A stretch of DNA of 64,000 bases from Halomonas alkaliantarctica (GTDB lineage Bacteria; Pseudomonadota; Gammaproteobacteria; Pseudomonadales; Halomonadaceae). The notes under the pieces are model-generated. The model saw only the letters and a program-made list of their open reading frames with translations, was not told the DNA's origin and searched no databases. The position numbers were made by a program, and so were the translations under genes. Shown here piece by piece: positions 18,786 to 26,774 of the stretch. The DNA is taken from positions 4,030,001 to 4,094,000 of the forward strand of contig NZ_CP122961.1 of assembly GCF_029854215.1 (NCBI RefSeq), in the 5' to 3' direction. The first letter of the stretch is position 1, and each line of letters starts with the position of its first letter.

Positions 18786-19217
18786 ATGACCGTAATGACT
18801 GCCGAGCAAATCGAAAACTTTCTGGATGAAGTGTTTCCCCAGCGCATGGGCAAGATAGAGAGCGTGGGCGACATGACGGCTTCCATGCGCTTGAAGATCG
18901 GTAACGAGCACCTGCGCCCCGGCCCGCGTGTTTCCGGGCCCACCATGATGGGTTTTGCGGATGTGGCAATGTATGTGGCGATATTGGCGCAAATTGGCCC
19001 CGAGCCCATGGCCGTGACCAGCGATTTAAACTGCCACTTCCTGCGCGCGGCGTCCGGTGATCATGACATTGTTGCCCACGCCAAGCTGATCAAGCTCGGC
19101 CGTCGCTTAGCGGTGGGCGAAGTACAGTTATTCTCAGCCAGCGACGAAACACGCCCCGTGGTGCATGTCACCGCCAGCTATGCATTACCTCTAAAACCTG
19201 ATGTCGCTTCAGCGTGA
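18786..19217 (+). CDS. PaaI-family hotdog thioesterase
   Basis: Small acyl-CoA thioesterase-like protein of 143 residues with the hotdog fold. The central helix and strand segments are typical: GPRVSGPTMMGFADVAMYVAIL and then AVTSDLNCHFLRAASGD, with the core Asp in FADVAMY. AAAGGA stands before the start, 15 bp after the glcB terminator. Substrate unknown; relatives act on aromatic or medium-chain acyl-CoA. It converges with the aldehyde oxidoreductase operon. Confidence 0.8.
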   Translation: MTVMTAEQIENFLDEVFPQRMGKIESVGDMTASMRLKIGNEHLRPGPRVSGPTMMGFADVAMYVAILAQIGPEPMAVTSDLNCHFLRAASGDHDIVAHAKLIKLGRRLAVGEVQLFSASDETRPVVHVTASYALPLKPDVASA

Positions 19218-19236
19218 GCCACCCCGCGTCAGGCTA

Positions 19237-21426
19237 TCAAGGTGCGGCGTTAGGGAGTTGGTCGATGAACCGATCAAGGGTTATGGGGTACTCACGCACC
19301 CGAACGCCGGTGGCGTTATAGACCGCATTGGCGATAGCCGCCGCCACGCCGCAGATACCCAGCTCACCGACCCCCTTGGCTTTCAAGGGCGATGAAGCCG
19401 CATCCGTGGTATCCAGAAAAATAACTTCCTGGTGGGGGATATCGGCGTGAACCGCCACCTCATAACTGGCAAGGTCGTGATTAACAAAGAAACCCCGCTC
19501 AAGGTCAACGGTTAGCCCCTCCGACAAGGCTGCCCCCACGCCCATCGTCATACCGCCGAGCACTTGGCTACGCGCGGTGATCGGATTTAAGATGCGGCCC
19601 GCATCACACACCGCGAGCATACGCCGAACACGCATTTCGCCGGTATATGCATGAACGCCGACCTCGATGAAATGCGCCCCAAAGGTGCCAATCTGCATGT
19701 CGTCCTTAAAGTCGCCAAAGTGGATCGTGTCTTCGGCGACAAGCTCTTCGCCATCTGCCACGTCGGCAAGCGCCAAATCAATATCCCCGGCCAGCACGCG
19801 GCTGTTCTCAAAGCGTGCCGTTTCAACTCCCAAGCGCTTGGCTATCTGCTCTTGAAGCGCCAAACAGGCGGCGTACACGCCAGCGGTTGAGCTAGTAGCG
19901 CCAAACTGCCCACCCGAACCCGAAGAAATAGGGTAGGCACTGTTGCCCAACCGAACCTCGACGGCGTCCAGCTCAATCCCCATCGTCTCGGCAGCAGTCT
20001 GAGCAAGAATGGTGTAGGAGCCAGTGCCGATATCGGTCATATCGGTCTCAACGATCAGCCGCCCGCCCTGCAAACGTACGCGTGCCCCTGAATCCAGCGT
20101 GGGTGCTCCGCGATAGGCCCCTGCCATACCGTAACCGATCAACCACTCTCCTTCGCGTTTTTCCCCAGGCGTGCGGTTGCGCGCCTCCCAGCCAAAGGCT
20201 GCTGCGCCTTGGCGTAAACACTCAACATAATGGCGATCGCTAAAGGGCTTAGAAGGATTTTCTGGGTCGACTTGGGTATCGTTGAGTATCCTGAATTCGA
20301 CGGGATCCATGCCCAGCTTCTGCGCCATTTCATCCATGGCAATTTCCAGCACGGCAAGCCCCGAGGCTTCGCCGGGGGCGCGCATATCCGCTGACTCGGG
20401 AAGATCCATGTCGATAGGGTGATGAGCGACGCGGCGACTCTCCCCAGCATAAAACGTGCGGGTTTGATTGACCGGGTTCTCACCGCTGCCACCGGGCAGG
20501 GTATGCGAAACCGCCGCATGATCGAAGGCGGTTATCTTGCCCCGGGCATCGGCAGCGATTCGCAGTCGCTGAATGGTGCCAGAGCGGTGAGTCGCATTGT
20601 TGAACACCAGCGGGCGAGGCAAGGCCAGCTTGACCGGCCGCCCGGAGGCGCGTGAGCCGAGGGCGGCGAGCACCGCGTCAGCGCGTAGCCACAGTTTTCC
20701 GCCAAAGCCACCACCGACATAGGGACTTTCGACGCGAATCGTGTCGGGGTCGATATTGAAGGAGGTCGCCAACGCCTGTTTATTCATTTCGATCATCTGA
20801 TTCGACGTCCACACCGTCATCTGGCCGCCATCAGACCAGTCAACAATCGACGCGTGAGGCTCCATCATGGCGTGGCTTTGGGAAGCGGTTCGATAGACTT
20901 CATCTAGCGTGAAGTCCGCAGCTTGAAACGCCGCGTCAACGTCACCCACGTTTGAAAGCGGTTCGCCGGTGTTATCAAGCTTTTCCCATGCAGTCTCAAG
21001 ATCGAAGTCACCTTGCTCTTGCTGGTAGCTGACATCGATCAACGCCGCGGCGCTACGCGCCTGCTCCAGGGTCTCCGCCACCACTACCGCGATCGCCTGA
21101 TGGTAGTGGGCAATTTTATCGCCACCGAACAGCCGGGCAACGTTATTTTTCGAGCGATCAAGTGGCTCAATCTCCAGCGTCGTTACCACTGACACAACGC
21201 CCGGTGCCGCACGCGCAGCCGATGCATCCATATGGGTAATTCGCCCCTTGGCTATGGTCGCGCACAGGGGATAGCCCACCAGTTGATCCGCCGCTACGTC
21301 ATGACGCTCGTAAGCATAGGGCGCACCGCCCATCACCTTAAGCGTGCCGTCGATTCGCGCATGGGGTTTGCCGATAATACGGGCACGGTCAAACAGGTTA
21401 TCTTCCGCTGATTGATTAAAGTCCAT
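19237..21426 (-). CDS. paoC: Aldehyde oxidoreductase molybdenum subunit (PaoC/YagR-like)
   Basis: Molybdopterin-binding subunit of a xanthine-oxidase-family enzyme, 729 residues, like E. coli PaoC (YagR), which oxidises aromatic aldehydes. The cofactor loops are visible as SPYVGGGFGGKLW (near residue 240), RAPGEASGLAVLE, DIGTGSYTILAQ and QFGATSSTAGV. The catalytic Glu is in KGVGELG near residue 690. It ends a three-gene operon (iron-sulfur, FAD, molybdenum subunits) with 3 bp to the gene before it. Aldehyde specificity is inferred from the PaoB-like partner. Confidence 0.88.
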   Translation of the reverse strand: MDFNQSAEDNLFDRARIIGKPHARIDGTLKVMGGAPYAYERHDVAADQLVGYPLCATIAKGRITHMDASAARAAPGVVSVVTTLEIEPLDRSKNNVARLFGGDKIAHYHQAIAVVVAETLEQARSAAALIDVSYQQEQGDFDLETAWEKLDNTGEPLSNVGDVDAAFQAADFTLDEVYRTASQSHAMMEPHASIVDWSDGGQMTVWTSNQMIEMNKQALATSFNIDPDTIRVESPYVGGGFGGKLWLRADAVLAALGSRASGRPVKLALPRPLVFNNATHRSGTIQRLRIAADARGKITAFDHAAVSHTLPGGSGENPVNQTRTFYAGESRRVAHHPIDMDLPESADMRAPGEASGLAVLEIAMDEMAQKLGMDPVEFRILNDTQVDPENPSKPFSDRHYVECLRQGAAAFGWEARNRTPGEKREGEWLIGYGMAGAYRGAPTLDSGARVRLQGGRLIVETDMTDIGTGSYTILAQTAAETMGIELDAVEVRLGNSAYPISSGSGGQFGATSSTAGVYAACLALQEQIAKRLGVETARFENSRVLAGDIDLALADVADGEELVAEDTIHFGDFKDDMQIGTFGAHFIEVGVHAYTGEMRVRRMLAVCDAGRILNPITARSQVLGGMTMGVGAALSEGLTVDLERGFFVNHDLASYEVAVHADIPHQEVIFLDTTDAASSPLKAKGVGELGICGVAAAIANAVYNATGVRVREYPITLDRFIDQLPNAAP

Positions 21427-21429
21427 AGG

Positions 21430-22380
21430 TCACTCCTGAGCCAGCAGTGCGGCAAGCGTTCGCTCTGCCAGGGTAAGCTTATAAGCGTTTTCTTGCGTCG
21501 GGCGGGCGCCATCCAGTAATCGGCTCATGACCGCTGATGCGCCCTGCGGCAGCGCTGCATCTGCATCGTCGCGGCGCCAAGGCTTCGGAGCCACGCCGCC
21601 AAGCGCGACACGGCCGCTGCCATCCGGCGTTTGGATAAGCGCAACGGAGACCAGCGCGAAGGCGTAAGAGGCTCGGTCGCGCACCTTAAAATAGGCATGG
21701 CGGCCTTCGACAGGCGCGGGGAGCTCAACGGCGGTAACCATTTCGCCCGCCTCCAGGGTGTTTTCGACCTCGGGCGTGTCACCGGGCAGTTGGTAAAACG
21801 CATCAAGCGGTGTGCGTCGCATCTCCCCACTCGGCGTAACGGTTTCCACTTGGGCATCCAATACCCTGAGCGCAACGGCCATGTCCGAGGGATGCGTGGC
21901 GATACACGCCTCTGAGGTGCCGATAACGCCCAGCCCACGCGAGCTGGCGCCTTTGCCGAGTGCTGCACAGCCCGCACCAGGCGAGCGCTTGTTGCAGGGC
22001 ATGCCGGTATCGTAAAAATACGGGCAGCGGGTGCGCTGGAGCAGATTGCCGCCGGTCGTGGCTTTATTGCGAAGCTGGCCCGATGCGCCTGAGACAAGTG
22101 CCCGGCTGAGCACCGCATAATCGTGACGAATTCGGTGGTCGGCGGCTAGCGCGCTGTTACTCACCAACGCCCCTACACGCAGACCGCCGCTAGGGGTGGG
22201 GGTAATGGCGTTGAGCCCAGTACCCGTTACATCAATCAGATGCAGCGGGGTTTCAATCTCGTGCTTCATCAAATCCAGCAGGTTGGTGCCACCGGCAATA
22301 AATTTGGCGCCAGGCACTTCGGCGGCACGGGCGGCCGCCTGAGCGGGATCAGACACACGTTCATAGGAGAAGGCTCTCAT
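21430..22380 (-). CDS. paoB: Aldehyde oxidoreductase FAD subunit (PaoB/YagS-like)
   Basis: FAD-binding subunit of 316 residues of the CO-dehydrogenase flavoprotein fold. The FAD loops are [12 protein letters not shown] near residue 30 and GNLLQRTRC near residue 110. The loop [17 protein letters not shown], followed by a further Cys in GAGCAALGK, matches the extra [4Fe-4S] cluster region reported for PaoB-type subunits and absent from most xanthine oxidase flavin subunits. Its start overlaps the stop of the iron-sulfur subunit by 4 bp (ATGA). Confidence 0.88.
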   Translation of the reverse strand: MRAFSYERVSDPAQAAARAAEVPGAKFIAGGTNLLDLMKHEIETPLHLIDVTGTGLNAITPTPSGGLRVGALVSNSALAADHRIRHDYAVLSRALVSGASGQLRNKATTGGNLLQRTRCPYFYDTGMPCNKRSPGAGCAALGKGASSRGLGVIGTSEACIATHPSDMAVALRVLDAQVETVTPSGEMRRTPLDAFYQLPGDTPEVENTLEAGEMVTAVELPAPVEGRHAYFKVRDRASYAFALVSVALIQTPDGSGRVALGGVAPKPWRRDDADAALPQGASAVMSRLLDGARPTQENAYKLTLAERTLAALLAQE

Positions 22381-22943
22381 GCGCGCTCCTCCGCCACCTG
22401 ATGAATGGCTTTTAGAATATTGGCGTAAGCGCCGCAGCGGCAGAGATTGCCTGACATCCGCTCGCGAATCTCGGCGTCGGTCACTTCAATAGGTGCGGTG
22501 AGATCCTTCGTTACATGGCTGGGTAGATCGGCTCGAATCTCCTCGAGTACCGCCTTTGCCGAGCAAATCTGGCCCGGCGTGCAGTAGCCGCACTGAAAGG
22601 CGTCATGATCGAGAAACGCTTGCTGCATGGGATCAAGGTGGTCTGCTTCCCCTAAGCCTTCGATAGTCGCCACGTCATCGCCTTCATGCATGACCGCCAG
22701 CGTCAGGCAGGCGTTAATCCGTTCGCCATTCACCGACACCGTGCAGGCGCCGCACTGTCCGTGGTCGCAGCCCTTCTTGGTGCCAGTGAGTTTTAAATGT
22801 TCACGCAGGGCATCCAGCAGCGTCGTTCGGTTATCCAGTTCAAGCTGGTGCCTTGCGCCATTGACCACTAAAGAGACGTTCGAGCGTTCCGCGCCATTCT
22901 GCGCGGTTTCGCGACGCTTTTCAGCGCTATTAGGTGGGTTCAT
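22377..22943 (-). CDS. paoA: Aldehyde oxidoreductase 2Fe-2S subunit (PaoA/YagT-like)
   Basis: Electron-transfer subunit of 188 residues with two [2Fe-2S] clusters. The plant-ferredoxin type cluster is in [12 protein letters not shown] and the second, helical cluster in CGYCTPGQI and [10 protein letters not shown]. coli PaoA carries a twin-arginine leader for export; here the N-terminus is short, charged and hydrophilic ([17 protein letters not shown]) with no such signal, so a cytoplasmic enzyme is more likely. GGAAGG stands before the start. It opens the operon and diverges from the XdhC-type chaperone gene. Confidence 0.88.
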   Translation of the reverse strand: MNPPNSAEKRRETAQNGAERSNVSLVVNGARHQLELDNRTTLLDALREHLKLTGTKKGCDHGQCGACTVSVNGERINACLTLAVMHEGDDVATIEGLGEADHLDPMQQAFLDHDAFQCGYCTPGQICSAKAVLEEIRADLPSHVTKDLTAPIEVTDAEIRERMSGNLCRCGAYANILKAIHQVAEERA

Positions 22944-23163
22944 AACTATGTGCCTTCCCTGCTCATTGCTGTCGCTTTATGAATGTCGTCACGACTTCAG
23001 CATAGTCATGATTGAGGTGGGCAACCCGACGATTGGGCATAAAGGTTCTGAAAAAAATCGATTACATTCTCTGTACACGCTGTTGCTACGCTAGGCTATA
23101 AGTTTTATGCCCACGCCAAAACAGGCAATGGATGCCGTTTGCTAACTATTGGAAGCGTTATAA

Positions 23164-24180
23164 ATGCAGCATTTGGATCGGCAGGTGATTGAGCAAGCGC
23201 TTAAGTGGTCGCAGGAAGGGAAAACGATTTGGCTGTGTACCGTGCTCGCCACATTTGGCTCTTCGCCACGCGCGCCGGGCTCTTGGATGGCCGTCAATCA
23301 AGAGGGTAAGCACATCGGTTCGCTTTCGGGTGGCTGTGTAGAGGATGACTTTATCAAGCGTCTTGGCGAGGGAAAATATGATCGACCCATAACAGTGACA
23401 CGCTATGGTGATCCCGACGATACTCAAGGCGCGCATATTGCGCTTCCCTGTGGCGGCGTTTTAGAAGTGTTAATTGAGCGGCTGCTCTCGACTGCTGACA
23501 CGCAGGAGCACTTGGCCACCCTGCTGGCTACCCTGGATGGTCATCACCGTTTGATGCGTAACGTGAATTTATCCACGGGCGAGCACTCCTTCCGTGAGGA
23601 TGCCACGCTCGGCCCTCGCGTGGTTCGGTTGGACGTTCAACCCTACGATGAGCAAGAACAGGATCGGCAAGATATTGTTCAAATGCGGATAGCCCCGGCC
23701 AGACGGCTCATTATTGCCGGCATTTCGCCCATTTCCGCCCCTTGTGCCGCCTTTGCCACCACGCTGGGGTTTGAAGTGATCGTCTGCGATCCAGACGAGG
23801 CGGTCTGCGCAGACTTTGCAGTGCCAGGGGTGACCGTCAAAGCGTTACTGCCCTCGCTCTACATTGCCTCCGGCGCCTGCCATAGCGCCACGGCGGTTGT
23901 GGCGCTCACTCACGACCCGCGTATTGATGATTTAGCTATGATGGAGGCTGTATGCACGCCCGCTTTCTATATCGGCGTAATGGGTTCAAGACGCACATCG
24001 GCGGCGCGCGCTGAGCGGTTGATTCGTTCTGGGGGGTTAACCGAAGAGCAGGTCGGCCGCCTGCATATGCCGATTGGCCTGGCACTGGGAAGCAAGACTC
24101 CAGCTGAGATTGCTCTCGCTGTTATGGCGGATATCGTGCGGGTGCAACACGGAAAAACGATCAATGAGCTATTTCAGTGA
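23164..24180 (+). CDS. XdhC-family molybdenum cofactor insertion protein (PaoD-like)
   Basis: Chaperone of 338 residues that binds and loads the molybdenum cofactor into xanthine-oxidase-family enzymes. The N-terminal XdhC domain is seen in VLATFGSSPRAPGSWM and GSLSGGCVEDDF. The C-terminal Rossmann-like part has VVALTHDPRIDDLAMMEA, YIGVMGSRRT and the family end MPIGLALGSKTPAEIALAVMADI. Divergent from the PaoABC-like operon and directly before a nucleotidyltransferase, it is the likely dedicated loader of that enzyme. The last codons take part in a 13-bp tandem repeat. Confidence 0.87.
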   Translation: MQHLDRQVIEQALKWSQEGKTIWLCTVLATFGSSPRAPGSWMAVNQEGKHIGSLSGGCVEDDFIKRLGEGKYDRPITVTRYGDPDDTQGAHIALPCGGVLEVLIERLLSTADTQEHLATLLATLDGHHRLMRNVNLSTGEHSFREDATLGPRVVRLDVQPYDEQEQDRQDIVQMRIAPARRLIIAGISPISAPCAAFATTLGFEVIVCDPDEAVCADFAVPGVTVKALLPSLYIASGACHSATAVVALTHDPRIDDLAMMEAVCTPAFYIGVMGSRRTSAARAERLIRSGGLTEEQVGRLHMPIGLALGSKTPAEIALAVMADIVRVQHGKTINELFQ

Positions 24181-24209
24181 GCTATTTCAATGAGCTGTCT
24201 CGATGAGCT
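24164..24209 (+). repeat. 13-bp tandem repeats across the xdhC/mocA junction
   Basis: Units ATGAGCTATTTCA, GTGAGCTATTTCA, ATGAGCTGTCTCG and a fourth beginning ATGAGCT follow each other without gaps. The stop of the first gene lies in unit two and the start codon of the next gene opens unit four. Confidence 0.85.
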
Positions 24210-24808
24210 CTAGCAACGTTGTCGCATTGGTCATGGCCGCCGGTTACTCGCGCCGGTTTGGCGAGCGCGACAAGCGCTGTGCGCGTCTGGAAGATGGACG
24301 CACGCTGTTAGCTGTCAGCGTTACCAACGCAGAGCAAGCGCTTCCTCTGCTGCGCGTGGCGATCCGCGAAGAGGACGACGCAGACCTTTTAGGGCTTGCC
24401 GAAGGCACGCCGCTTATTCGCATTCGTCAGGCGCGCCTTGGGCTGGGTTCAAGTCTGGCCGAGGCGGTAACGGCGCTTAGCCATGATCCGCGCCTCTCTA
24501 ACGTGGAAGCAGTGGCGATTTTATTGGGCGATATGCCCTACCTTCAGCGAGACACGCTATTCGCGCTACAGCAGCTAGCCACTCACGACACCATCGTGAG
24601 GCCCTGTTTCAAAGGCCAACCAGGCCATCCGGTTATATTCGGACGTTCACTATGGCCAGCCCTTGAATCTTTAAGCGGCGATGCCGGTGCCAAAGACATT
24701 ATTCGTCGCCACACGGCGCACTACCGAGAGTATGCCGTGCAGGACAACGGCACGCTTATCGATATCGACACGCCAGAGGGGCACAGCATCACGGCGCCAG
24801 TGTCATGA
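24203..24808 (+). CDS. mocA: MocA/MobA-like molybdenum cofactor nucleotidyltransferase
   Basis: NTP transferase of 201 residues resembling MocA, which makes the cytidylylated cofactor used by xanthine-oxidase-family enzymes. The N-terminal motif LVMAAGYSRRFG with a Lys shortly after matches the family, and the metal site is in ILLGDMPYL. The C-terminal part has GQPGHPVIFGRSLWPAL and IDIDTPE, also typical. It follows the XdhC-like gene by 22 bp of tandem repeat with no good ribosome site, so coupled translation is possible. The gene end overlaps the convergent DUF411 gene by 20 bp. Confidence 0.85.
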   Translation: MSSSNVVALVMAAGYSRRFGERDKRCARLEDGRTLLAVSVTNAEQALPLLRVAIREEDDADLLGLAEGTPLIRIRQARLGLGSSLAEAVTALSHDPRLSNVEAVAILLGDMPYLQRDTLFALQQLATHDTIVRPCFKGQPGHPVIFGRSLWPALESLSGDAGAKDIIRRHTAHYREYAVQDNGTLIDIDTPEGHSITAPVS

Positions 24809-25235
24809 ACGGCTCATCTTGCTGGTCGCTAAACGCATAGACGTTATAGGGTTCGTCCTGAGGCCCCGGCATACCAGGTGTGCCAATGGGCATACCCGCC
24901 AAGCCAATACCGTCAACGTCAGGCTGTTGCTCAAACAGCGCCTGCACGGCCTCCATCGGTACGTGGCCTTCGATCCAATACTCGCCCATCTCGATGGTAT
25001 GGCACGACCCCAGGCCATAGGGCACGCCCGCCTGCTGCTTAATATCACCCAGCTCTACGTCATCAATGATCGTTACGTCTACGCCGAGCTCTTCAAGGTG
25101 GCGCGCATAACCGTCACAGCAGCCGCACTGGGGATTTTTATACAGTGTTGCCTCTAGCGGTAACGCCGCCTGAGCGGAGACCGCCCCAAGCAGCATGGAA
25201 CCTGAGAGCAAAAGCTTGGTGCTCATATGTCGCAT
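24789..25235 (-). CDS. DUF411 periplasmic metal-binding protein
   Basis: Exported protein of 148 residues. After a leader (LLLSGSMLLGAVSAQA) the DUF411 pattern follows: a thioredoxin-like beginning LYKNPQCGCCDGYARHL with the CGCC motif, VPYGLGSCHTIEMGEYWIEG, and the closing GLAGMPIGTPGMP. Members commonly sit in copper and silver resistance clusters and are thought to bind metal; function is not established. The ATG at 25235 lies 9 bp after AAGGAG. It is the last gene of a minus-strand group with the Met-rich protein. Confidence 0.85.
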   Translation of the reverse strand: MRHMSTKLLLSGSMLLGAVSAQAALPLEATLYKNPQCGCCDGYARHLEELGVDVTIIDDVELGDIKQQAGVPYGLGSCHTIEMGEYWIEGHVPMEAVQALFEQQPDVDGIGLAGMPIGTPGMPGPQDEPYNVYAFSDQQDEPFMTLAP

Positions 25236-25301
25236 TATTTTCAACTCCTTAATGTGAACGACTGCAGAGGTACTTGACCAGCGACGCGATCACTAAGTCA
25301 A

Positions 25302-25382
25302 TTAATAAAGCATGGCCAGGACCATCAACCAGCCTAACCACCCCATTGACCCCATAAAAGCAAAGCATTCCACGTTCATCAT
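25302..25382 (-). CDS. Candidate 26-residue membrane peptide
   Basis: A short open frame encodes a single hydrophobic helix: MMNVECFAF, then GSMGWLGWLMVLAMLY to the end. It contains five further Met after the starting pair, one Cys and three Trp, with almost no charge. It lies between the Met-rich protein and the DUF411 gene in the same direction, in a gap that otherwise holds nothing. A weak GAAG stands 8-10 bp before the start. Composition and place suggest a small inner-membrane protein of the copper group; I do not recognise a family. It could be chance, though chance rarely gives so uniform a helix. Confidence 0.4.
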   Translation of the reverse strand: MMNVECFAFMGSMGWLGWLMVLAMLY

Positions 25383-25420
25383 GGCATCACTTCTATAAAG
25401 CAAGAGGCAATCGCCAAGGC

Positions 25421-26008
25421 TTATTGCGGGCCTTGGGGGCGGGGCATGCGTTCCCTCATCTGTTCACGCTGCTCATCGGTTAATAAGTCCTGCATCTGAT
25501 TATGCATGCGCACGTTGTCAGCCATCATTTCGCCATGAAGGTTGGCCATTTGAGCATGCAGCGCCTTTACTTCCTCTGGTTCAGGGCGCTCAGTCTGCAT
25601 GATTTGCATCATCTCGTCGCGCAGGTTCATCATTTCGCCCATTCGCTCAAGTTGGGCCGCACGGTGTTCCTGGCGCATCTCACGCACGGAACTCATCTGC
25701 TGCTCGTTGAGTATACCGACCATGCTGGACATAGGCCCCATGCCTCCCATCATTGGGCAAGGCATCATCCCGTTTTGCCCTCCCATCATCATTCCTGGGT
25801 ACATGCCTTCTTGACTGCCCATCATCATATAGGGATACATGCCTCCTTGACTGCCCATCATGAAGCCCGAACCCATACCGCCTTGGCCGCCCATCATGTT
25901 TCCATAGCCTTGGGCGCCCTGGTTCATACCTTGAGCGAAGATGGCACTGCTTGTGACACTGAGGCTTGCAACCAGACCAATGGCAAAGATCATCTTGTGC
26001 TTAACCAT
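25421..26008 (-). CDS. Met-rich periplasmic Spy/CpxP-like protein
   Basis: Exported protein of 195 residues. The leader (IFAIGLVASLSVTSSAIFA) is followed by a Met/Gly-rich region of about 60 residues built on a repeated GSQGGMYPYMMM-like unit, then a helical part with NEQQMSSVREMRQEH and LLTDEQREQMRERMP, which resembles the LTxxQ motifs of Spy/CpxP. Met clusters of this kind bind Cu(I) in CopA and PcoC-type proteins. The ATG at 26008 follows GAGAGGAAATATC. It heads a minus-strand group that diverges from copCD. Copper sequestration is inferred. Confidence 0.7.
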   Translation of the reverse strand: MVKHKMIFAIGLVASLSVTSSAIFAQGMNQGAQGYGNMMGGQGGMGSGFMMGSQGGMYPYMMMGSQEGMYPGMMMGGQNGMMPCPMMGGMGPMSSMVGILNEQQMSSVREMRQEHRAAQLERMGEMMNLRDEMMQIMQTERPEPEEVKALHAQMANLHGEMMADNVRMHNQMQDLLTDEQREQMRERMPRPQGPQ

Positions 26009-26043
26009 GATATTTCCTCTCATCAAGTTGCGGGTCGAGACAT

Positions 26044-26073
26044 CGCCTTATCCATTAAAAATGGAAGAAGGCG
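26044..26073. repeat. Imperfect inverted repeat before Met-rich gene
   Basis: CGCCTT-CCATT and AATGG-AAGGCG arms surround a 3-nt centre, with 2- and 3-nt internal gaps. It stands 36 bp upstream of the Met-rich gene and could be a leader hairpin or an operator. Confidence 0.35.
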
Positions 26074-26167
26074 GAGTTAGCTTTCATTACAAGCCTATAG
26101 TCTATAGGTGGCCCGAAGGTAAAGGAGAAACCGATTACAATACTTAAACGTTGTCACAAATCATTTC

Positions 26168-26200
26168 TTTCAGCCTTGTTTCAGGTTGGCATGTTATAAA
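26168..26200 (+). promoter_or_regulatory. Promoter with CopR-type direct repeat (copC side)
   Basis: TTTCAG at 26168 and again at 26179 (11-bp period) are followed after 10 bp by TATAAA (26195-26200). The same layout recurs before the cupredoxin gene, and the repeat alone before copA. Eleven-bp direct repeats overlapping the -35 region are usual for OmpR-family activators. The start codon of copC is 200 bp downstream, beyond a pseudogene remnant. Confidence 0.65.
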
Positions 26201-26210
26201 ACCGACTCGC

Positions 26211-26345
26211 TTCCATGAAGAAGAGCGCATCAAAATGCTGCTCAAAAACCTCGCCGCCCAAGAAGCGCAAGACGCCATGCGCCTTGTTCGCTAAAGGGCA
26301 AATGAACGATGTCTGAAGGCTCAACCGAATCAGTTTTAGCGCTTC
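26211..26345 (+). pseudogene. Remnant of ferritin-like gene plus start of P-type ATPase
   Basis: The plus-strand frame reads HEEERIKMLLKNLAAQEAQD then AMRLVR and a stop. It matches the intact ferritin-like protein at 35025-35483 in two separate parts: residues around HEEERARMLLNYLAAQEAE and the C-terminal HEAMRLVR, with about 90 codons missing between. The identical string ATGAACGATGTCTGAAG follows in both places, and in the intact locus it contains the P-ATPase start codon. Here the ATPase frame ends after about a dozen codons. The remnant fills the leader of copCD. It is surely non-functional as protein. Confidence 0.75.
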
Positions 26346-26399
26346 CGCGATGAAGTAACGGCATCCATTCAACCTTGAAAAAAAATATAAGGATACGGT

Positions 26400-26771
26400 A
26401 TGCAAAAGAAGACGAGTTCGCTCCCTATCATTCACGCTATCTTAGCAACGCTGTTGATATCGCTAGCAATCCCAGTACTGGCCCATGAAGGGCGCGCAAA
26501 CACTTTGCCTAAGGATGGCACCACCGTTCAGAATTCCCCAGCGACGATTGGCATAGAGTTTGGTGGCATGATGCGCGTCACCCAGTTTGAGGTGACAGGC
26601 CCGGACGGCTCCGTTCCTCTTGATGGTCAGCCAGGCACTGAACAGGTCGAACAATACTTCGTGAAGCCCGATGAAATTCTGTCGGCTGGGGACTACCAGG
26701 TGCACTGGCGCGGCCTATCGGATGACGGGCACATGATGTCCGATGGTTTTAACTTCTCGGTTGAGCCCTGA
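26400..26771 (+). CDS. copC: Copper resistance protein CopC
   Basis: Periplasmic copper-binding protein of 123 residues with the CopC/PcoC beta-barrel fold. A leader (ILATLLISLAIPVLA) is cleaved so that the mature protein begins with His, a Cu(II) ligand in this family. Further marks are LPKDGTTVQNSPATIGIEF, a TGPDGSVPLDG turn and the C-terminal YQVHWRGLSDDGHMMSDGFNF with the remaining His ligand. It lacks the Met-rich Cu(I) loop of PcoC. AAGGATACG precedes the start. copD follows after 3 bp, so the two form one unit. Confidence 0.9.
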   Translation: MQKKTSSLPIIHAILATLLISLAIPVLAHEGRANTLPKDGTTVQNSPATIGIEFGGMMRVTQFEVTGPDGSVPLDGQPGTEQVEQYFVKPDEILSAGDYQVHWRGLSDDGHMMSDGFNFSVEP

Positions 26772-26774
26772 TCC

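Noticed and set aside
25502..26080. 192-codon His-rich frame opposite the Met-rich protein
   Set aside because: The His runs are the complement of Met codons (CAT/ATG), so the frame is a by-product of the Met-rich repeat.
26181..26435. 84-codon minus-strand frame before copC
   Set aside because: The plus strand of the same stretch is recognisable as a ferritin-like remnant, so the minus frame is spurious.
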